This document shows, one piece after another, positions 7,204 to 15,401 of a stretch of DNA of 18,300 nt. The DNA is from Erythrobacter sp. (GTDB taxonomy: Bacteria; Pseudomonadota; Alphaproteobacteria; Sphingomonadales; Sphingomonadaceae). The stretch covers positions 1 through 18,300 of the forward strand of contig DMWU01000173.1 of NCBI GenBank assembly GCA_003483125.1. The letters run 5' to 3'. A model generated the notes under the pieces. It had not been told where the DNA came from, did no database searches, and was given only the letters and a program-made list of their open reading frames with translations. The first letter of the stretch is position 1, and every line of letters starts with the position of its first letter. The position numbers and the translations under genes were made by a program.

Positions 7204-8216
7204 GCAGCCTCCTCCGTCACAGCAAGCAGCGCGTCACGCCTGGCCAGCAATTCAGTCTGCAGATTATCGCCTGAAGGCTGCGGATTATCCAAGGCGCGGT
7301 TGAGGCGATCGATCGCATTATCGCTGGCTGGTGACAACCTGTCTGCCATCGCATGCATGTCTTCCAGTTTTGCCCAGCAATTGAGCACCAAGTCGCAACC
7401 AGCAGCAATCGCACGCTCTGCGCGCTCGGGCACCGGCCCACCCAATGCCTCCATATCAATGTCGTCGGTCAGCAGGAGGCCATCAAAGCCGATCCGCCCG
7501 CGAATGATTTCGGAGACGATCTTGGAAGAGAGCGTAGCGGGATTTTCAGCGTCCCAAGTAGTGAATAGCAAATGTCCGGTCATACCTATGGGTGTGTGAT
7601 TCAAGGCCCGAAAAGGCGCGATATCCGCCTCAAGCTCATCATCATTTGCATGGACGCGCGGCAACTCCTTATGGCTGTCGCACATGCTTCGGCCATGGCC
7701 CGGCATATGCTTGATACAGCCGGCCACGCCCCCTCGCGCCAACCCATCAATGATTGCACGCCCAAGCGCCGCAACCTGCATCGGTTCGCTACCCAATGCG
7801 CGATCACCAATCACATCATGCGCACCCGGTTGGCGCACATCAAGTGGAGGATGGAAGTCGACCGAAATTCCTGCCTCGTACAGGTCCATTGCCATAGCCT
7901 GCGCATTGATACGAGCGGCTTCGATAGCGCTGGCAGGCGCAACCGCGTAGAGCCGGTCAAATACTTCGCCAGCGGGATATTCGGCCCAATGCGGCGGGCG
8001 CATCCGCGCCACACGACCGCCTTCCTGGTCGATCGATACAAACAGGCTTTCACGACCGTGCAATTCACGCAGGCTGTCGGTAAGACGCCGTACCTGCTCG
8101 CGATCACCTATATTGCGCGCAAAAAGGATATAGCCCGCCGGATCGGCATCCTTGAAAAAGGCAGTTTCCTCGGCGGTTAATTCAAACCCCGCAATTCCAA
8201 AAACGGCAGGCGTCAT
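7200..8216 (-). CDS. nagZ: Beta-N-acetylhexosaminidase NagZ (peptidoglycan recycling)
   Basis: NagZ is a cytoplasmic GH3 enzyme that removes N-acetylglucosamine from anhydro-muropeptides during wall recycling. From the ATG at 8216 the product is 338 residues, the typical length. Motifs seen: SIDQEGGRVARM near residue 62, the GH3 histidine motif KHMPGHG at 169-175, and the nucleophile region LLLTDDIDM with D251. An upstream in-frame TTG at 8235-8237 would add seven residues (MLRFSRV) and has AGGGG four bases before it, whereas the ATG has only a weak AGAG. The family usually begins close to MTPAVFGIAG, so I chose the ATG; the TTG remains possible. The stop overlaps scpA. A SPOR-domain protein gene lies 110 bases upstream, which fits a shared link to peptidoglycan. 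Confidence 0.94.
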   Translation of the reverse strand: MTPAVFGIAGFELTAEETAFFKDADPAGYILFARNIGDREQVRRLTDSLRELHGRESLFVSIDQEGGRVARMRPPHWAEYPAGEVFDRLYAVAPASAIEAARINAQAMAMDLYEAGISVDFHPPLDVRQPGAHDVIGDRALGSEPMQVAALGRAIIDGLARGGVAGCIKHMPGHGRSMCDSHKELPRVHANDDELEADIAPFRALNHTPIGMTGHLLFTTWDAENPATLSSKIVSEIIRGRIGFDGLLLTDDIDMEALGGPVPERAERAIAAGCDLVLNCWAKLEDMHAMADRLSPASDNAIDRLNRALDNPQPSGDNLQTELLARRDALLAVTEEAA

Positions 8217-8242
8217 AACTCTAGAAAATCGCAGCAAAGCAC

Positions 8243-8265
8243 CCCTGCAGCAAGCTTGCGCAGGG
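8243..8265 (-). repeat. Inverted repeat just upstream of nagZ
   Basis: CCCTGC (8243-8248) and GCAGGG (8260-8265) are complementary and enclose a perfect 10-base palindrome, GCAAGCTTGC (8250-8259), offset by one bulged base. On the nagZ transcript this would form a compact hairpin whose 3' arm holds most of the AGGGG that could serve as ribosome site for the TTG start. No T-run follows, so it is not a classical terminator for the SPOR gene. Confidence 0.5.
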
Positions 8266-8326
8266 TTAACGTGGGGGAAAACGAGAGTTTTGCGCGGTAA
8301 TCTGCAGATTTTCGCTGAATTGGGGC

Positions 8327-8986
8327 TCAGCGTTTGACCTGGCAGGCAAGACCATCAGCCTTCAATGCCTCGCAAAGCTCTCTCGCAGCCGCAAGGTCGC
8401 TAGCTACCGCTTGGAGCCTGTAAACAGTGCCGATATCGGCCTGCCCTTTGATCACGCGATGGCGAACTCCGTTGAGAAGCGTTGTTTGGCTACGAAGCGT
8501 CACCCAACCGGCCTCTGCCCTAGCGCGTGTTCCGTAGGCCCCTACCTGGACGCCCACGCCGTCCTGTTCAATTGGCTTGTCGTCAGTCGAGCGTGTCGAA
8601 ATGCTGGGCGCAGGTGCTTCTCCAGCCAAGCGCACTTCGCGCTGTTCGCCTTCGGCTATCGCTGGTGCGATATTGCCAGTCCCTGCAAAGGTCTTGCCGC
8701 CGGCATCATCCGGCTTTTCCTTATAGGGGCCTTCGGGTGCCTCTACCGTGCTTCCATCAGCGACATATTCGACGCCCGTCGCACGGTTCGTATACCACCA
8801 GTATCCGCCAACACCGACACCGAGGATAACGAGCACAATCGCAGCAAAGGCGATAATCTTGCCTGTATCGACGGCACCCTCTTCGTAGTCCTCTTCACCC
8901 GATTCCAACCACGGCAAACCATCGCCATTGTCTAGCGCCAGCTCTGCATCTCCCGAATGCTGATCTTCCTCGCCCGACCATGCCAT
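8327..8986 (-). CDS. SPOR-domain single-span membrane protein
   Basis: The 219-residue product has an acidic cytoplasmic N-terminus (residues 1-40), one membrane span at about 43-64 followed by YWWYTNR, a low-complexity periplasmic linker to about 140, and a C-terminal SPOR domain at about 143-219 (VGVQVGAYGTRARAEAGW, ending LACQVKR). SPOR domains bind peptidoglycan stripped of stem peptides and place proteins at the division septum, so a role at the cell envelope or septum is likely, as for FtsN-like proteins; a precise function cannot be read. The ATG lies two bases after the argS stop, and the ribosome site GAGGAG is formed by the last argS codons, so translation is probably coupled to argS. 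Confidence 0.92.
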   Translation of the reverse strand: MAWSGEEDQHSGDAELALDNGDGLPWLESGEEDYEEGAVDTGKIIAFAAIVLVILGVGVGGYWWYTNRATGVEYVADGSTVEAPEGPYKEKPDDAGGKTFAGTGNIAPAIAEGEQREVRLAGEAPAPSISTRSTDDKPIEQDGVGVQVGAYGTRARAEAGWVTLRSQTTLLNGVRHRVIKGQADIGTVYRLQAVASDLAAARELCEALKADGLACQVKR

Positions 8987-8988
8987 GA

Positions 8989-10734
8989 TTACATCTCCTC
9001 GACCGCCTCGACGCCCAGAATGCTCAAGCCATTGCGTATAACTTGCCCGATTTGCTGGCCGAGGAAAAGCCGTGCACCTGTCATATCCGCATCGTCGGAC
9101 TGGATGAAACGATTTGCAGGCTGGTCATTGCCTAAATTCCAATGGGCGTGGAATGCCCCAGCAAGGTCATAAAGGTAAAACGCAATCCTGTGCGGTTCGC
9201 GAGCACCGGCGGCGGCCTCAACAATACGCGGGAATTGAGCGGCAAGCTTGATCAACTCCAATTCTTCGTCACCGAGCAGATGCAGCTTGTCAGCCTGCGG
9301 CGCAAACCCCTCTGCCATGCTCTTACGCATTGTGGAACTGATCCGCGCATGGGCGTACTGCACATAAAAAACCGGATTGTCCTTCGACGCCTCGATTACC
9401 TTGGCGAAATCGAACTCCATCTGCGCTTCTGGCTTGCGCGTCAGCATGGTGAAGCGCACCACATCCTTACCGACTTCGTCCACCATGTCTGCAATTGTGA
9501 CGAAAGTGCCCGAACGCTTCGACATCTTCACGGGCTCACCGCCACGCATCAGATGGACCATTTGGACCAGCTTCACATCGAAGGGAATTGGCCGCCCTGC
9601 ACCCTGGGTAAGGGCGGCAACGGCTGCCTTGATCCGCTTAACGGTGCCAGCATGGTCGGCGCCCCAGATATCGATCAACGCGTCTGCATTCTCGGCCTTC
9701 TGGAAGTGATAAGCGAGGTCCGCGCCGAAGTAAGTCCAACTCCCGTCTGATTTCTTGATCGGCCGATCCTGGTCGTCGCCGAATTTGGTCGAACGGAATA
9801 GCGGCAGTTCGACAGGTTCCCAGTCCTCTGGCGTTTTCCCCTTTGGCGCTTCGAGAATACCGTCATAGACAAGATCGTGCTCGCGCAACCATGCTTCGGC
9901 CTCGTCCGGTTTGCCAGCCGAATGAAGTGTAGCCTCCGACGCAAAGATATCGTGATGTATGCCAAGTAAGGCGAGGTCCGCCTTGATCATGTCAATCATC
10001 TTGTCGACTGCTTCAGCGCGAAAGATCGCCAACCATTCGCTTTCAGGCGCGTCGCGATATTTGTCACCGAATTTCTTGGCCAGCGCCTGTCCGGCCGGAA
10101 CCAGGTAGTCGCCAGGATAAAGCCCCTCGGGAATTTCCCCTATTTCCTCGCCCAATGCTTCACGATAGCGCAAATGTGCCGAACGAGAGAGCGTATCAAC
10201 CTGGCCGCCCGCATCATTGATATAATACTCGCGCGTTACCTGGTGGCCCGCAAATTCGAGCAGGCTGGCCAAAGCGTCGCCCACCACCGCGCCGCGGCAA
10301 TGGCCCATATGCATAGGCCCTGTGGGATTGGCAGAAACATACTCGATATTGACGCGCTGCCCCTCGCCCAATGATGAACGACCATAATCGGCGCCTGCGC
10401 CCGCTATCGCACCGAGTTCGGCCAGCCACGCGCCGCGATCAAGTCGCAAATTGATGAATCCCGGCCCTGCAATCTCCGCGCTCTTAATGGAGGGGTCTAA
10501 TTCAAGCTTCGCGGTAATATGGCCTGCCAATTCTCTCGGATTGGTCTTTGCGAGCTTAGCCAGGACCATAGCGGCATTTGTCGCCAGATCTCCATGGGAG
10601 GCATCGCGCGGCGGCTCCACCGCAACATTGCGATAGGAAGTCCCGGCGGGCAGCACGCCTTCCTGCTCCAGCGCGGCAAGCACTGAAGCGATTTTCGCGC
10701 CATAAGCGGCATAGATGGTTTGCGATTCCGACAT
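8989..10734 (-). CDS. argS: Arginyl-tRNA synthetase
   Basis: ArgS is the class I synthetase that attaches arginine to its tRNA in the cytosol. The product from the ATG at 10734 is 581 residues. It shows an N-terminal Arg-tRNA-synthetase additional domain, the HIGH-type motif [12 protein letters not shown] (HMGH at residues 142-145), the segment [11 protein letters not shown] before [12 protein letters not shown], and the KMSK loop [12 protein letters not shown] (403-406). The C-terminal anticodon-binding helical domain ends near the stop. The reading frame stays open 25 codons further upstream, but [12 protein letters not shown] is the natural family start and the extension looks non-coding. 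No clear Shine-Dalgarno sequence precedes the ATG. It heads the minus-strand run leading to the Tat genes. Confidence 0.97.
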   Translation of the reverse strand: MSESQTIYAAYGAKIASVLAALEQEGVLPAGTSYRNVAVEPPRDASHGDLATNAAMVLAKLAKTNPRELAGHITAKLELDPSIKSAEIAGPGFINLRLDRGAWLAELGAIAGAGADYGRSSLGEGQRVNIEYVSANPTGPMHMGHCRGAVVGDALASLLEFAGHQVTREYYINDAGGQVDTLSRSAHLRYREALGEEIGEIPEGLYPGDYLVPAGQALAKKFGDKYRDAPESEWLAIFRAEAVDKMIDMIKADLALLGIHHDIFASEATLHSAGKPDEAEAWLREHDLVYDGILEAPKGKTPEDWEPVELPLFRSTKFGDDQDRPIKKSDGSWTYFGADLAYHFQKAENADALIDIWGADHAGTVKRIKAAVAALTQGAGRPIPFDVKLVQMVHLMRGGEPVKMSKRSGTFVTIADMVDEVGKDVVRFTMLTRKPEAQMEFDFAKVIEASKDNPVFYVQYAHARISSTMRKSMAEGFAPQADKLHLLGDEELELIKLAAQFPRIVEAAAGAREPHRIAFYLYDLAGAFHAHWNLGNDQPANRFIQSDDADMTGARLFLGQQIGQVIRNGLSILGVEAVEEM

Positions 10735-10830
10735 TGTGTGCGCGCCTAGCGGAAATCGGTGAAATCGCAAGGCTCGAGACGAATTGCACCCTGCATTGAC
10801 CGCAGCCAATACGTGGAGGCAAGTAGCGAG

Positions 10831-11481
10831 CTAGCGGGTGGCGTTATAAGCAAGCTGGTCCTCGGTCAGTTGGAAACCAATCAACATTTCGAACGAGGTA
10901 CGCTGGATTGCTGCACGGACTTCTGGATCGGCCAGCGGATCGAGCGCTGCATCAACATCGCCAGGACGGCGGCGGCGGGTGATGCGCTCACGAATCTCTG
11001 GAGGCAAGCTGGCTGCTGCACGATCGACATAGGATGCAGCGGTACCGCTTGCCTGCGCGCGCTCCTGCCCGTCAGCAAAATTGAGCGTCAGCTGGCCAAC
11101 CCGCTTGGACACGACGGCGCTTCCGCCGCGCAGGACTGTAACGAAATAGGGAATGGAAACCTGCCTTGCCCCGCGAACATCCGTACGCCTTGCAAGAACA
11201 TCGAATGTGGCATTGCTGTAAACCCTCGCACCACTTTCATCGCATGTGCTGCGCAGGTTCGTGATACTGGCAGAAAAATCAATATTGGTTGAATTCTTCT
11301 CGCCGCCACCGCGGAAGGTGGTGATATCACCCGTATAATCTGGCACGCCGACAGCTGGGCAAGACGTCAAGACGGCTGTGATGCCCACTCCTTGGCTGAC
11401 GACCAGTTCACCTTCGCGAGCGCAGCCACCCAGAGCTGCTGCAAGAACAATCGCGGAAGTCAGGCGGGTGCGGCGATTCAT
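10831..11481 (-). CDS. Putative lipoprotein, family not recognised
   Basis: From the ATG at 11481 the product is 216 residues. The N-terminus MNRRTRLTSAIVLAAALGGC is a lipoprotein signal with lipobox LGGC and the modified cysteine at residue 20, so the mature protein should be membrane-anchored in the envelope. After it comes a domain with regular beta-like segments, two further cysteines (in LTSCPAVG and RSTCDES) that could form a disulfide, and a C-terminal Arg-rich and acidic region (ERITRRRRPGDVDAALDPLADP). I do not recognise the fold. The frame is open 16 codons further upstream, but GAGGAC ten bases before the ATG at 11481 and the lipobox position favour the shorter start. It lies 96 bases upstream of argS on the same strand and is divergent from ispH. 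Confidence 0.85.
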   Translation of the reverse strand: MNRRTRLTSAIVLAAALGGCAREGELVVSQGVGITAVLTSCPAVGVPDYTGDITTFRGGGEKNSTNIDFSASITNLRSTCDESGARVYSNATFDVLARRTDVRGARQVSIPYFVTVLRGGSAVVSKRVGQLTLNFADGQERAQASGTAASYVDRAAASLPPEIRERITRRRRPGDVDAALDPLADPEVRAAIQRTSFEMLIGFQLTEDQLAYNATR

Positions 11482-11526
11482 AGGGAGTTTGTCCTCAAAA
11501 CAGTGATTCAATGCCAAAAGCTTGAT

Positions 11527-11543
11527 CACGCCCTAGCGGCGTG
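11527..11543. repeat. Inverted repeat between the lipoprotein gene and ispH
   Basis: CACGCC (11527-11532) and GGCGTG (11538-11543) are perfectly complementary around a CTAGC centre. The element lies in the 88-base divergent gap, 27 bases before the ispH ATG, so it could be an operator or a small hairpin in the ispH leader. I found no convincing -35/-10 pair in this gap for either direction. Confidence 0.35.
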
Positions 11544-11569
11544 CGTCACAAAGCGCTAGAGGGCGGCGC

Positions 11570-12562
11570 ATGAACGCAACCTTTCAGTCACCAGAATCGG
11601 GGGACATTTCCGTCGCAAGTAACGAACTGACAAGCCTAAGTGTACTGATCGCAGCGCCGCGAGGCTTTTGCGCCGGTGTCGAGCGCGCGATCGAGATTGT
11701 CGAGCGCGCGCTCGATCGATTTGGCGCACCTGTCTATGTTCGTCATGAAATCGTCCATAATAAATACGTGGTTGAGAACCTGAGGGCAAAAGGTGCAATA
11801 TTCGTCGAAGAGCTGGACGAAGTGCCCGACGACGTTCCGGTCGTCTTCAGTGCGCATGGCGTACCCAAATCGGTTCCGGTAGAGGCTGAACGCCGCAAGA
11901 TGCTTTATCTTGACGCAACCTGTCCGTTGGTAAGCAAGGTTCATCGCCAGGCCGAGCGGCAGATCGAAAAGGACCGCCACATTATTTTCGTTGGCCATGC
12001 CGGCCAACCCGAAGTGATCGGCACCATGGGCCAAGTCGAGCCCGGGCAGATGAGCTTGGTCGAAACCGTGGAGGACGTTGCGGACCTGCACTTTTCAGAA
12101 GAGGACAATCTGGCCCTCCTTACCCAGACGACACTTTCGGTGGATGACACGGCGGACATCATCGCCGTACTCAAGCGACGCTTCCCAAACATCGCCGGTC
12201 CCAAGGCAGAGGATATTTGTTACGCTACCTCGAACCGGCAAAGCGCGGTCAAGCAGATTGCGCCGCAATGCGACCTCGTGCTGGTGATCGGCGCATCCAA
12301 CTCCTCCAATTCGCTGCGATTGGCAGAAGTCGCAGAACGCCTGGGCACCAAAGCACATCTCATCCAGCGCGGCAGGGACATTGATCCGGTTTGGCTCGAA
12401 GGGGTTGAGACACTGGGCCTCACCGCTGGCGCATCGGCACCGGAAGAATTGGTGATCGAAGTGATCGATCAGCTCTCCCAATGGCGCAAAGTCGAAGAGA
12501 AGACGGTAACTGCTGCCGTTGAAAACATAATCTTCAAACTCCCGCGTCAATTGACAGACTGA
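11570..12562 (+). CDS. ispH: 4-hydroxy-3-methylbut-2-enyl diphosphate reductase
   Basis: IspH is the iron-sulfur enzyme of the last step of the MEP pathway, converting HMBPP to IPP and DMAPP. The 330-residue product has the three cluster-binding cysteines in their family contexts: C34 in [12 protein letters not shown]118 in DATCPLV and C217 in [11 protein letters not shown]. Substrate-site histidines occur in RHEIVHN (H59/H63), SAHG (H96) and GHAGQPEV (H143), and the TSNRQ motif is at 220-224. About 20 poorly conserved residues precede the core. AGAGGG lies a few bases before the ATG. thrB follows 14 bases after the stop and rnhA follows that, giving a likely three-gene operon; all three are housekeeping genes with no shared pathway. 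Confidence 0.97.
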   Translation: MNATFQSPESGDISVASNELTSLSVLIAAPRGFCAGVERAIEIVERALDRFGAPVYVRHEIVHNKYVVENLRAKGAIFVEELDEVPDDVPVVFSAHGVPKSVPVEAERRKMLYLDATCPLVSKVHRQAERQIEKDRHIIFVGHAGQPEVIGTMGQVEPGQMSLVETVEDVADLHFSEEDNLALLTQTTLSVDDTADIIAVLKRRFPNIAGPKAEDICYATSNRQSAVKQIAPQCDLVLVIGASNSSNSLRLAEVAERLGTKAHLIQRGRDIDPVWLEGVETLGLTAGASAPEELVIEVIDQLSQWRKVEEKTVTAAVENIIFKLPRQLTD

Positions 12563-12576
12563 AACTCGGGGCAGGA

Positions 12577-13560
12577 ATGGCAGTCTATACCCATCTCGCC
12601 GCCGAAGAGCTGGAAGAACTGATCTTCGAATATGACGTTGGAAAGCTGATCTCGGCCAAGGGGATCGCCGAAGGGGTTTCCAACAGCAATTGGCTGATCG
12701 AAACGACCGGCGCAGATGGTAAAGGCGCACGCTTTATCCTGACTATGTATGAAAGGCGGATCGAGAATAGTGACCTTCCTTTCTTCCTTGGCTTGCTCGA
12801 TCATCTGGCCGCGCATGATTGCCCGGTGCCTTGCACCATTCATGATAGGACGGGTGCAGCCTTTCGGGTGGTTGGCGACAAGGCGGTTGCCCTGATCGAA
12901 TTCCTGCCCGGCGTCTCGGTGGACAGGCCGAGCCCGCAACAGACCCATTCAGTGGGCAAGGCGCTGGCCAAGGTTCACCTTGCTGTCGCCAGTTTCCCGC
13001 ACTCGCGCCCGCAAACATTAGGGCTCGCCGCATGGGATCAAACCATCCATGAATGTGACAACAGGCTTGACGAAATCGATCCCTCTTTGGCCGATATCTC
13101 CTATCGCGAGCTGTCCTTCCTTGCAGGCGAATGGCCCGGCGGCTTGCCGCAAGGCATAACCCATTGCGACCTTTTTCCCGACAATGTCCTGATGCTGGGC
13201 AATGAAGTGAGCGGAATGATAGATTTCTATTTCGCAGCGACCGATTTCTTCGCTTATGATCTAGCCGTCACTCACGCCGCCTGGTCATTTACCCAGGTTG
13301 GGCAAGAATATCGCAGAGAGATCGGTATCGCTCTCCTCGCGGGTTATGAAGAAATCAGGCCGCTGAACGAAGCGGAACGCGAAAGCCTGCCAGTACTCGC
13401 GAGAGGGGCCTGTATGCGCTTCATTTCTTCGCGTGCAGATGATTGGTTAAATACGCCCGCCGATGCGTTGGTAACCAGAAAAGATCCGATGGATTTTGTC
13501 CGTCGCCTGGAATTCTATCGCCAAGCGGGGACAAAGATTTTTGCCAAGGGCGCGGAGTAG
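12577..13560 (+). CDS. thrB: Homoserine kinase, ThrB of the aminoglycoside-phosphotransferase fold
   Basis: This enzyme phosphorylates homoserine for threonine synthesis. The 327-residue product begins [20 protein letters not shown], typical of the APH/choline-kinase-fold homoserine kinases common in Alphaproteobacteria rather than the GHMP-type ThrB of enterics. Seen: the ATP-lobe segment [11 protein letters not shown] (33-43), the catalytic loop [11 protein letters not shown] (193-203, with D198 as the likely base) and the metal-binding D216 in GMIDFYFA. The stop TAG is followed by one base and then the rnhA ATG, so the pair is tightly linked. A purine-rich CGGGGCAGG before the ATG is a plausible ribosome site. 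Confidence 0.95.
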   Translation: MAVYTHLAAEELEELIFEYDVGKLISAKGIAEGVSNSNWLIETTGADGKGARFILTMYERRIENSDLPFFLGLLDHLAAHDCPVPCTIHDRTGAAFRVVGDKAVALIEFLPGVSVDRPSPQQTHSVGKALAKVHLAVASFPHSRPQTLGLAAWDQTIHECDNRLDEIDPSLADISYRELSFLAGEWPGGLPQGITHCDLFPDNVLMLGNEVSGMIDFYFAATDFFAYDLAVTHAAWSFTQVGQEYRREIGIALLAGYEEIRPLNEAERESLPVLARGACMRFISSRADDWLNTPADALVTRKDPMDFVRRLEFYRQAGTKIFAKGAE

Positions 13561-13561
13561 A

Positions 13562-14014
13562 ATGAAGAAGGTCCAAATCTTCACTGACGGCGCATGCAAG
13601 GGTAATCCCGGCCCCGGCGGTTGGGCCGCGCTTTTGCGCAATAGCGTGAATGAGAAAGAAATTCACGGCGGCGAACAAGAGACAACCAATAACCGAATGG
13701 AATTGACCGCAGTGATCGAAGCATTGCGCGCGCTCAAAGAGCCATGCGAGATCGAACTCTACTCGGACAGTAAATATGTGATCGACGGAATCACACAGTG
13801 GATTCATGGTTGGAAGAAGCGTGGCTGGAAGAATGCCAGCAAGGATCCCGTCAAGAACAAGGATCTTTGGCAGGTTCTTGATGAAGAGGCTTCACGCCAC
13901 AAAATCAAATGGAACTGGGTGAAAGGCCATGACGGCCATGATGAAAATGAGCGCGTGGATCAGATTGCTAGCGCTCAGGCGGAAATGATTGTCCACGCAT
14001 ACAAACTCGACTGA
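13562..14014 (+). CDS. rnhA: Ribonuclease HI
   Basis: RNase HI cleaves RNA in RNA-DNA hybrids, removing primers and R-loops. The 150-residue product starts [20 protein letters not shown] and carries the complete active site: D9, E47 (in NNRMELTAV), D69 (in YSDSKYV) and D133 (in NERVDQ), with the flexible-loop H123 in KGHDGH. The basic protrusion [20 protein letters not shown], which aids hybrid binding, is present. The ATG lies one base after the thrB stop; the frame is open further upstream inside thrB, but that extension is not part of the family. A hairpin follows directly after the TGA. Confidence 0.97.
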   Translation: MKKVQIFTDGACKGNPGPGGWAALLRNSVNEKEIHGGEQETTNNRMELTAVIEALRALKEPCEIELYSDSKYVIDGITQWIHGWKKRGWKNASKDPVKNKDLWQVLDEEASRHKIKWNWVKGHDGHDENERVDQIASAQAEMIVHAYKLD

Positions 14015-14017
14015 GAG

Positions 14018-14040
14018 CGGCTGCGTCCATCACGCAGCCG
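14018..14040. terminator. Hairpin between convergent rnhA and the YegP-like gene
   Basis: CGGCTGCGT (14018-14026) pairs perfectly with ACGCAGCCG (14032-14040) across CCATC. It starts four bases after the rnhA stop and sits 18 bases from the stop of the convergent gene. Neither side has a proper T-run, so it may be a weak bidirectional terminator or a protective 3' end rather than a classical intrinsic terminator. Confidence 0.6.
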
Positions 14041-14057
14041 TCCAGCATTCATCTTAT

Positions 14058-14234
14058 TTAGGAATTGTCGACGACCTCGGCACCGAGGCCGTTTGATTTG
14101 ATCGAATCAATCGCGTTCTGCGCGCTGGACTTGCTTGAATAGCCCTGGGTCGAAAACATGATTTCCGAATTGTATTTGAAGCGCACGCGAAACTCGCCTG
14201 CCTTGTCCTTATAAATCTCGAAATGATGTGCCAT
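14058..14234 (-). CDS. YegP family protein (DUF1508), 58 residues
   Basis: This short gene reads from ATG at 14234 to TAA at 14058-14060. The product starts MAHHFEIYKDKAGEFRVRFK, continues with SEIMFSTQGYSSKSSAQNAI and ends NGLGAEVVDNS. FEIYKDKAGEFRVR followed by a GYSSKSSAQNAIDSIK block is the single DUF1508/YegP unit, a small alpha-beta fold found in one or two copies in many bacteria and with no firmly established function. AAGGAGGG (14240-14247) is an excellent ribosome site five bases before the ATG, which supports real translation. It is 66 bases downstream of the flavoprotein gene on the same strand and may share its transcript. It is easily missed because it is under 60 residues; a longer overlapping frame here is spurious. 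Confidence 0.92.
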   Translation of the reverse strand: MAHHFEIYKDKAGEFRVRFKYNSEIMFSTQGYSSKSSAQNAIDSIKSNGLGAEVVDNS

Positions 14235-14300
14235 CTATTCCCTCCTTCATGTGAAAACCTGAAAACCAACCTAGCTGCCGCTTTCCAGAAAACTAGCGAG

Positions 14301-15401
14301 TTATTCTCGATCAAAGCGATCGGGGGAATATATTGCAGGCTGCAAACGATCAGTGACCTCGTCCCAGGACTTACCCAAGATCAATTGCGCGCCTAGCCGC
14401 GCAGCCGCAGGCGAGGTCTGGATGCCAAAACCGCCCTGGCCAGCAAACCAAAAGAATTCCGGCAGGGCAGGATCGCGTCCATAAATGGGAAGCCGGTCGG
14501 CCGAAAAGCTGCGTAACCAGGCCCATTTGCGCTCTACCGCTTCGATCTTCCAGTTCGTCGCCTCCTCAAGGCGATCAATTGCCAGCGCGACGTCTAACTC
14601 CTCTGGCGCAGCATCACAGGCCATGCAGGGCGTTTCATCGTGCGGGCTCAGCCACAATTTGTCGCCTTCCGGCCTGAAGTAGAAGTTGCCCGAAATATCG
14701 AGGCAAAGCGGGAGGTCACTTGGCGGCGTTGGATCAACGCGCAATTGGGCAACAGTCCTGCGATATGGTTGAATTCCTTTCGCAGCGACGCCGGCCATTT
14801 TAGCGATGTCATCGGCCCATGCCCCCGCCGCATTGACGATGGTGGTCGCAGTGTACTCCTGGCAACCTGCTGTCTTAATGTACCAATCGCTGTGACGCAC
14901 AAGTGACGCAACGCGTGCCCGGCAAACCAGGGCAACACCAGTGGCCTTTGCCCGAGCGAGAAAATGGGCGTGCAAGCCGGCGACGTCGATGTCAGCACAG
15001 CGCACCTGCCTTATTGCGCGATCCCAATGTGGTTTAAGGCCCGGGACTATTACCTCGAGCTCTCTTCTTCCGATCTTCGTAAACTCCGCGCCACTATCCG
15101 CGAACCGCGCGAAGAAACCTTCGATAGCCAGCTCGTCCTCCTCGCGCGCGAGATATAGTGCCCCACGCGGCGAAAGGAATCCGTTTGCTTCCAGATATGG
15201 GCCAGAGGCGCGGGTCAGCGGGACAATGTCCGGACCGCCATAGCATTCCTCCCAGAATGCAGCCGAACGGCCGGTCGAATGGTACCCTGGCATATCTTCA
15301 GCCTCGAGCAGCAGGACGCGCGCCTCTTCGCCGATTTCGGCTGCAAGGCTGGCACCGGCAATCCCGGCCCCGATTATGGCAATGTCGAAGTCGCTACTCA
15401 C
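14301..15401 (-). CDS. FAD-dependent oxidoreductase, D-amino-acid dehydrogenase (DauA-like) family
   Basis: The 366-residue product is a DAO-family flavoprotein. The dinucleotide-binding motif IIGAGIAGASLAAEI is at residues 9-23 with the ribose-binding E33 in LLLEAE. GYHSTGRSAAFWEECYG (39-55) closely resembles the flavin-proximal stretch I know from D-arginine dehydrogenases. VNAAGAWADD lies mid-protein and the C-terminal FAD segment WFAGQGGFGIQTSPAAARLGA near 329-350. The likely reaction is oxidation of a D-amino acid or similar amine to the oxo acid, but the substrate is inferred. The start is GTG at 15399-15401, and it shares GTGA with the stop of the alpha/beta hydrolase upstream, so the two genes are probably translated together. 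No twin-arginine or other signal peptide is present. Confidence 0.88.
   Translation of the reverse strand: MSSDFDIAIIGAGIAGASLAAEIGEEARVLLLEAEDMPGYHSTGRSAAFWEECYGGPDIVPLTRASGPYLEANGFLSPRGALYLAREEDELAIEGFFARFADSGAEFTKIGRRELEVIVPGLKPHWDRAIRQVRCADIDVAGLHAHFLARAKATGVALVCRARVASLVRHSDWYIKTAGCQEYTATTIVNAAGAWADDIAKMAGVAAKGIQPYRRTVAQLRVDPTPPSDLPLCLDISGNFYFRPEGDKLWLSPHDETPCMACDAAPEELDVALAIDRLEEATNWKIEAVERKWAWLRSFSADRLPIYGRDPALPEFFWFAGQGGFGIQTSPAAARLGAQLILGKSWDEVTDRLQPAIYSPDRFDRE

Noticed and set aside
6835..7599. Open frame of 254 codons on the plus strand across scpA and nagZ
   Set aside because: It lies antisense to two well-identified genes and crosses their junction. Its product has no recognisable domain and is as expected from codon bias in a GC-rich genome.
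7572..8180. Open frame of 202 codons on the plus strand antisense to nagZ
   Set aside because: The composition is rich in Arg, His and Cys and shows no motif; it is fully explained as a shadow of nagZ.
10735..10809. 25-codon upstream extension of argS
   Set aside because: The extra residues are Arg/His-rich and unlike the family N-terminus; the ATG at 10734 gives the expected start.
12095..12730. Open frame of 211 codons on the minus strand across ispH and thrB
   Set aside because: It is antisense to two genes with complete active sites and has no domain features.
14054..14314. 86-codon minus-strand frame overlapping the YegP-like gene
   Set aside because: It is out of frame with the 58-residue DUF1508 protein, which has a strong ribosome site and family motifs; the longer frame has neither.
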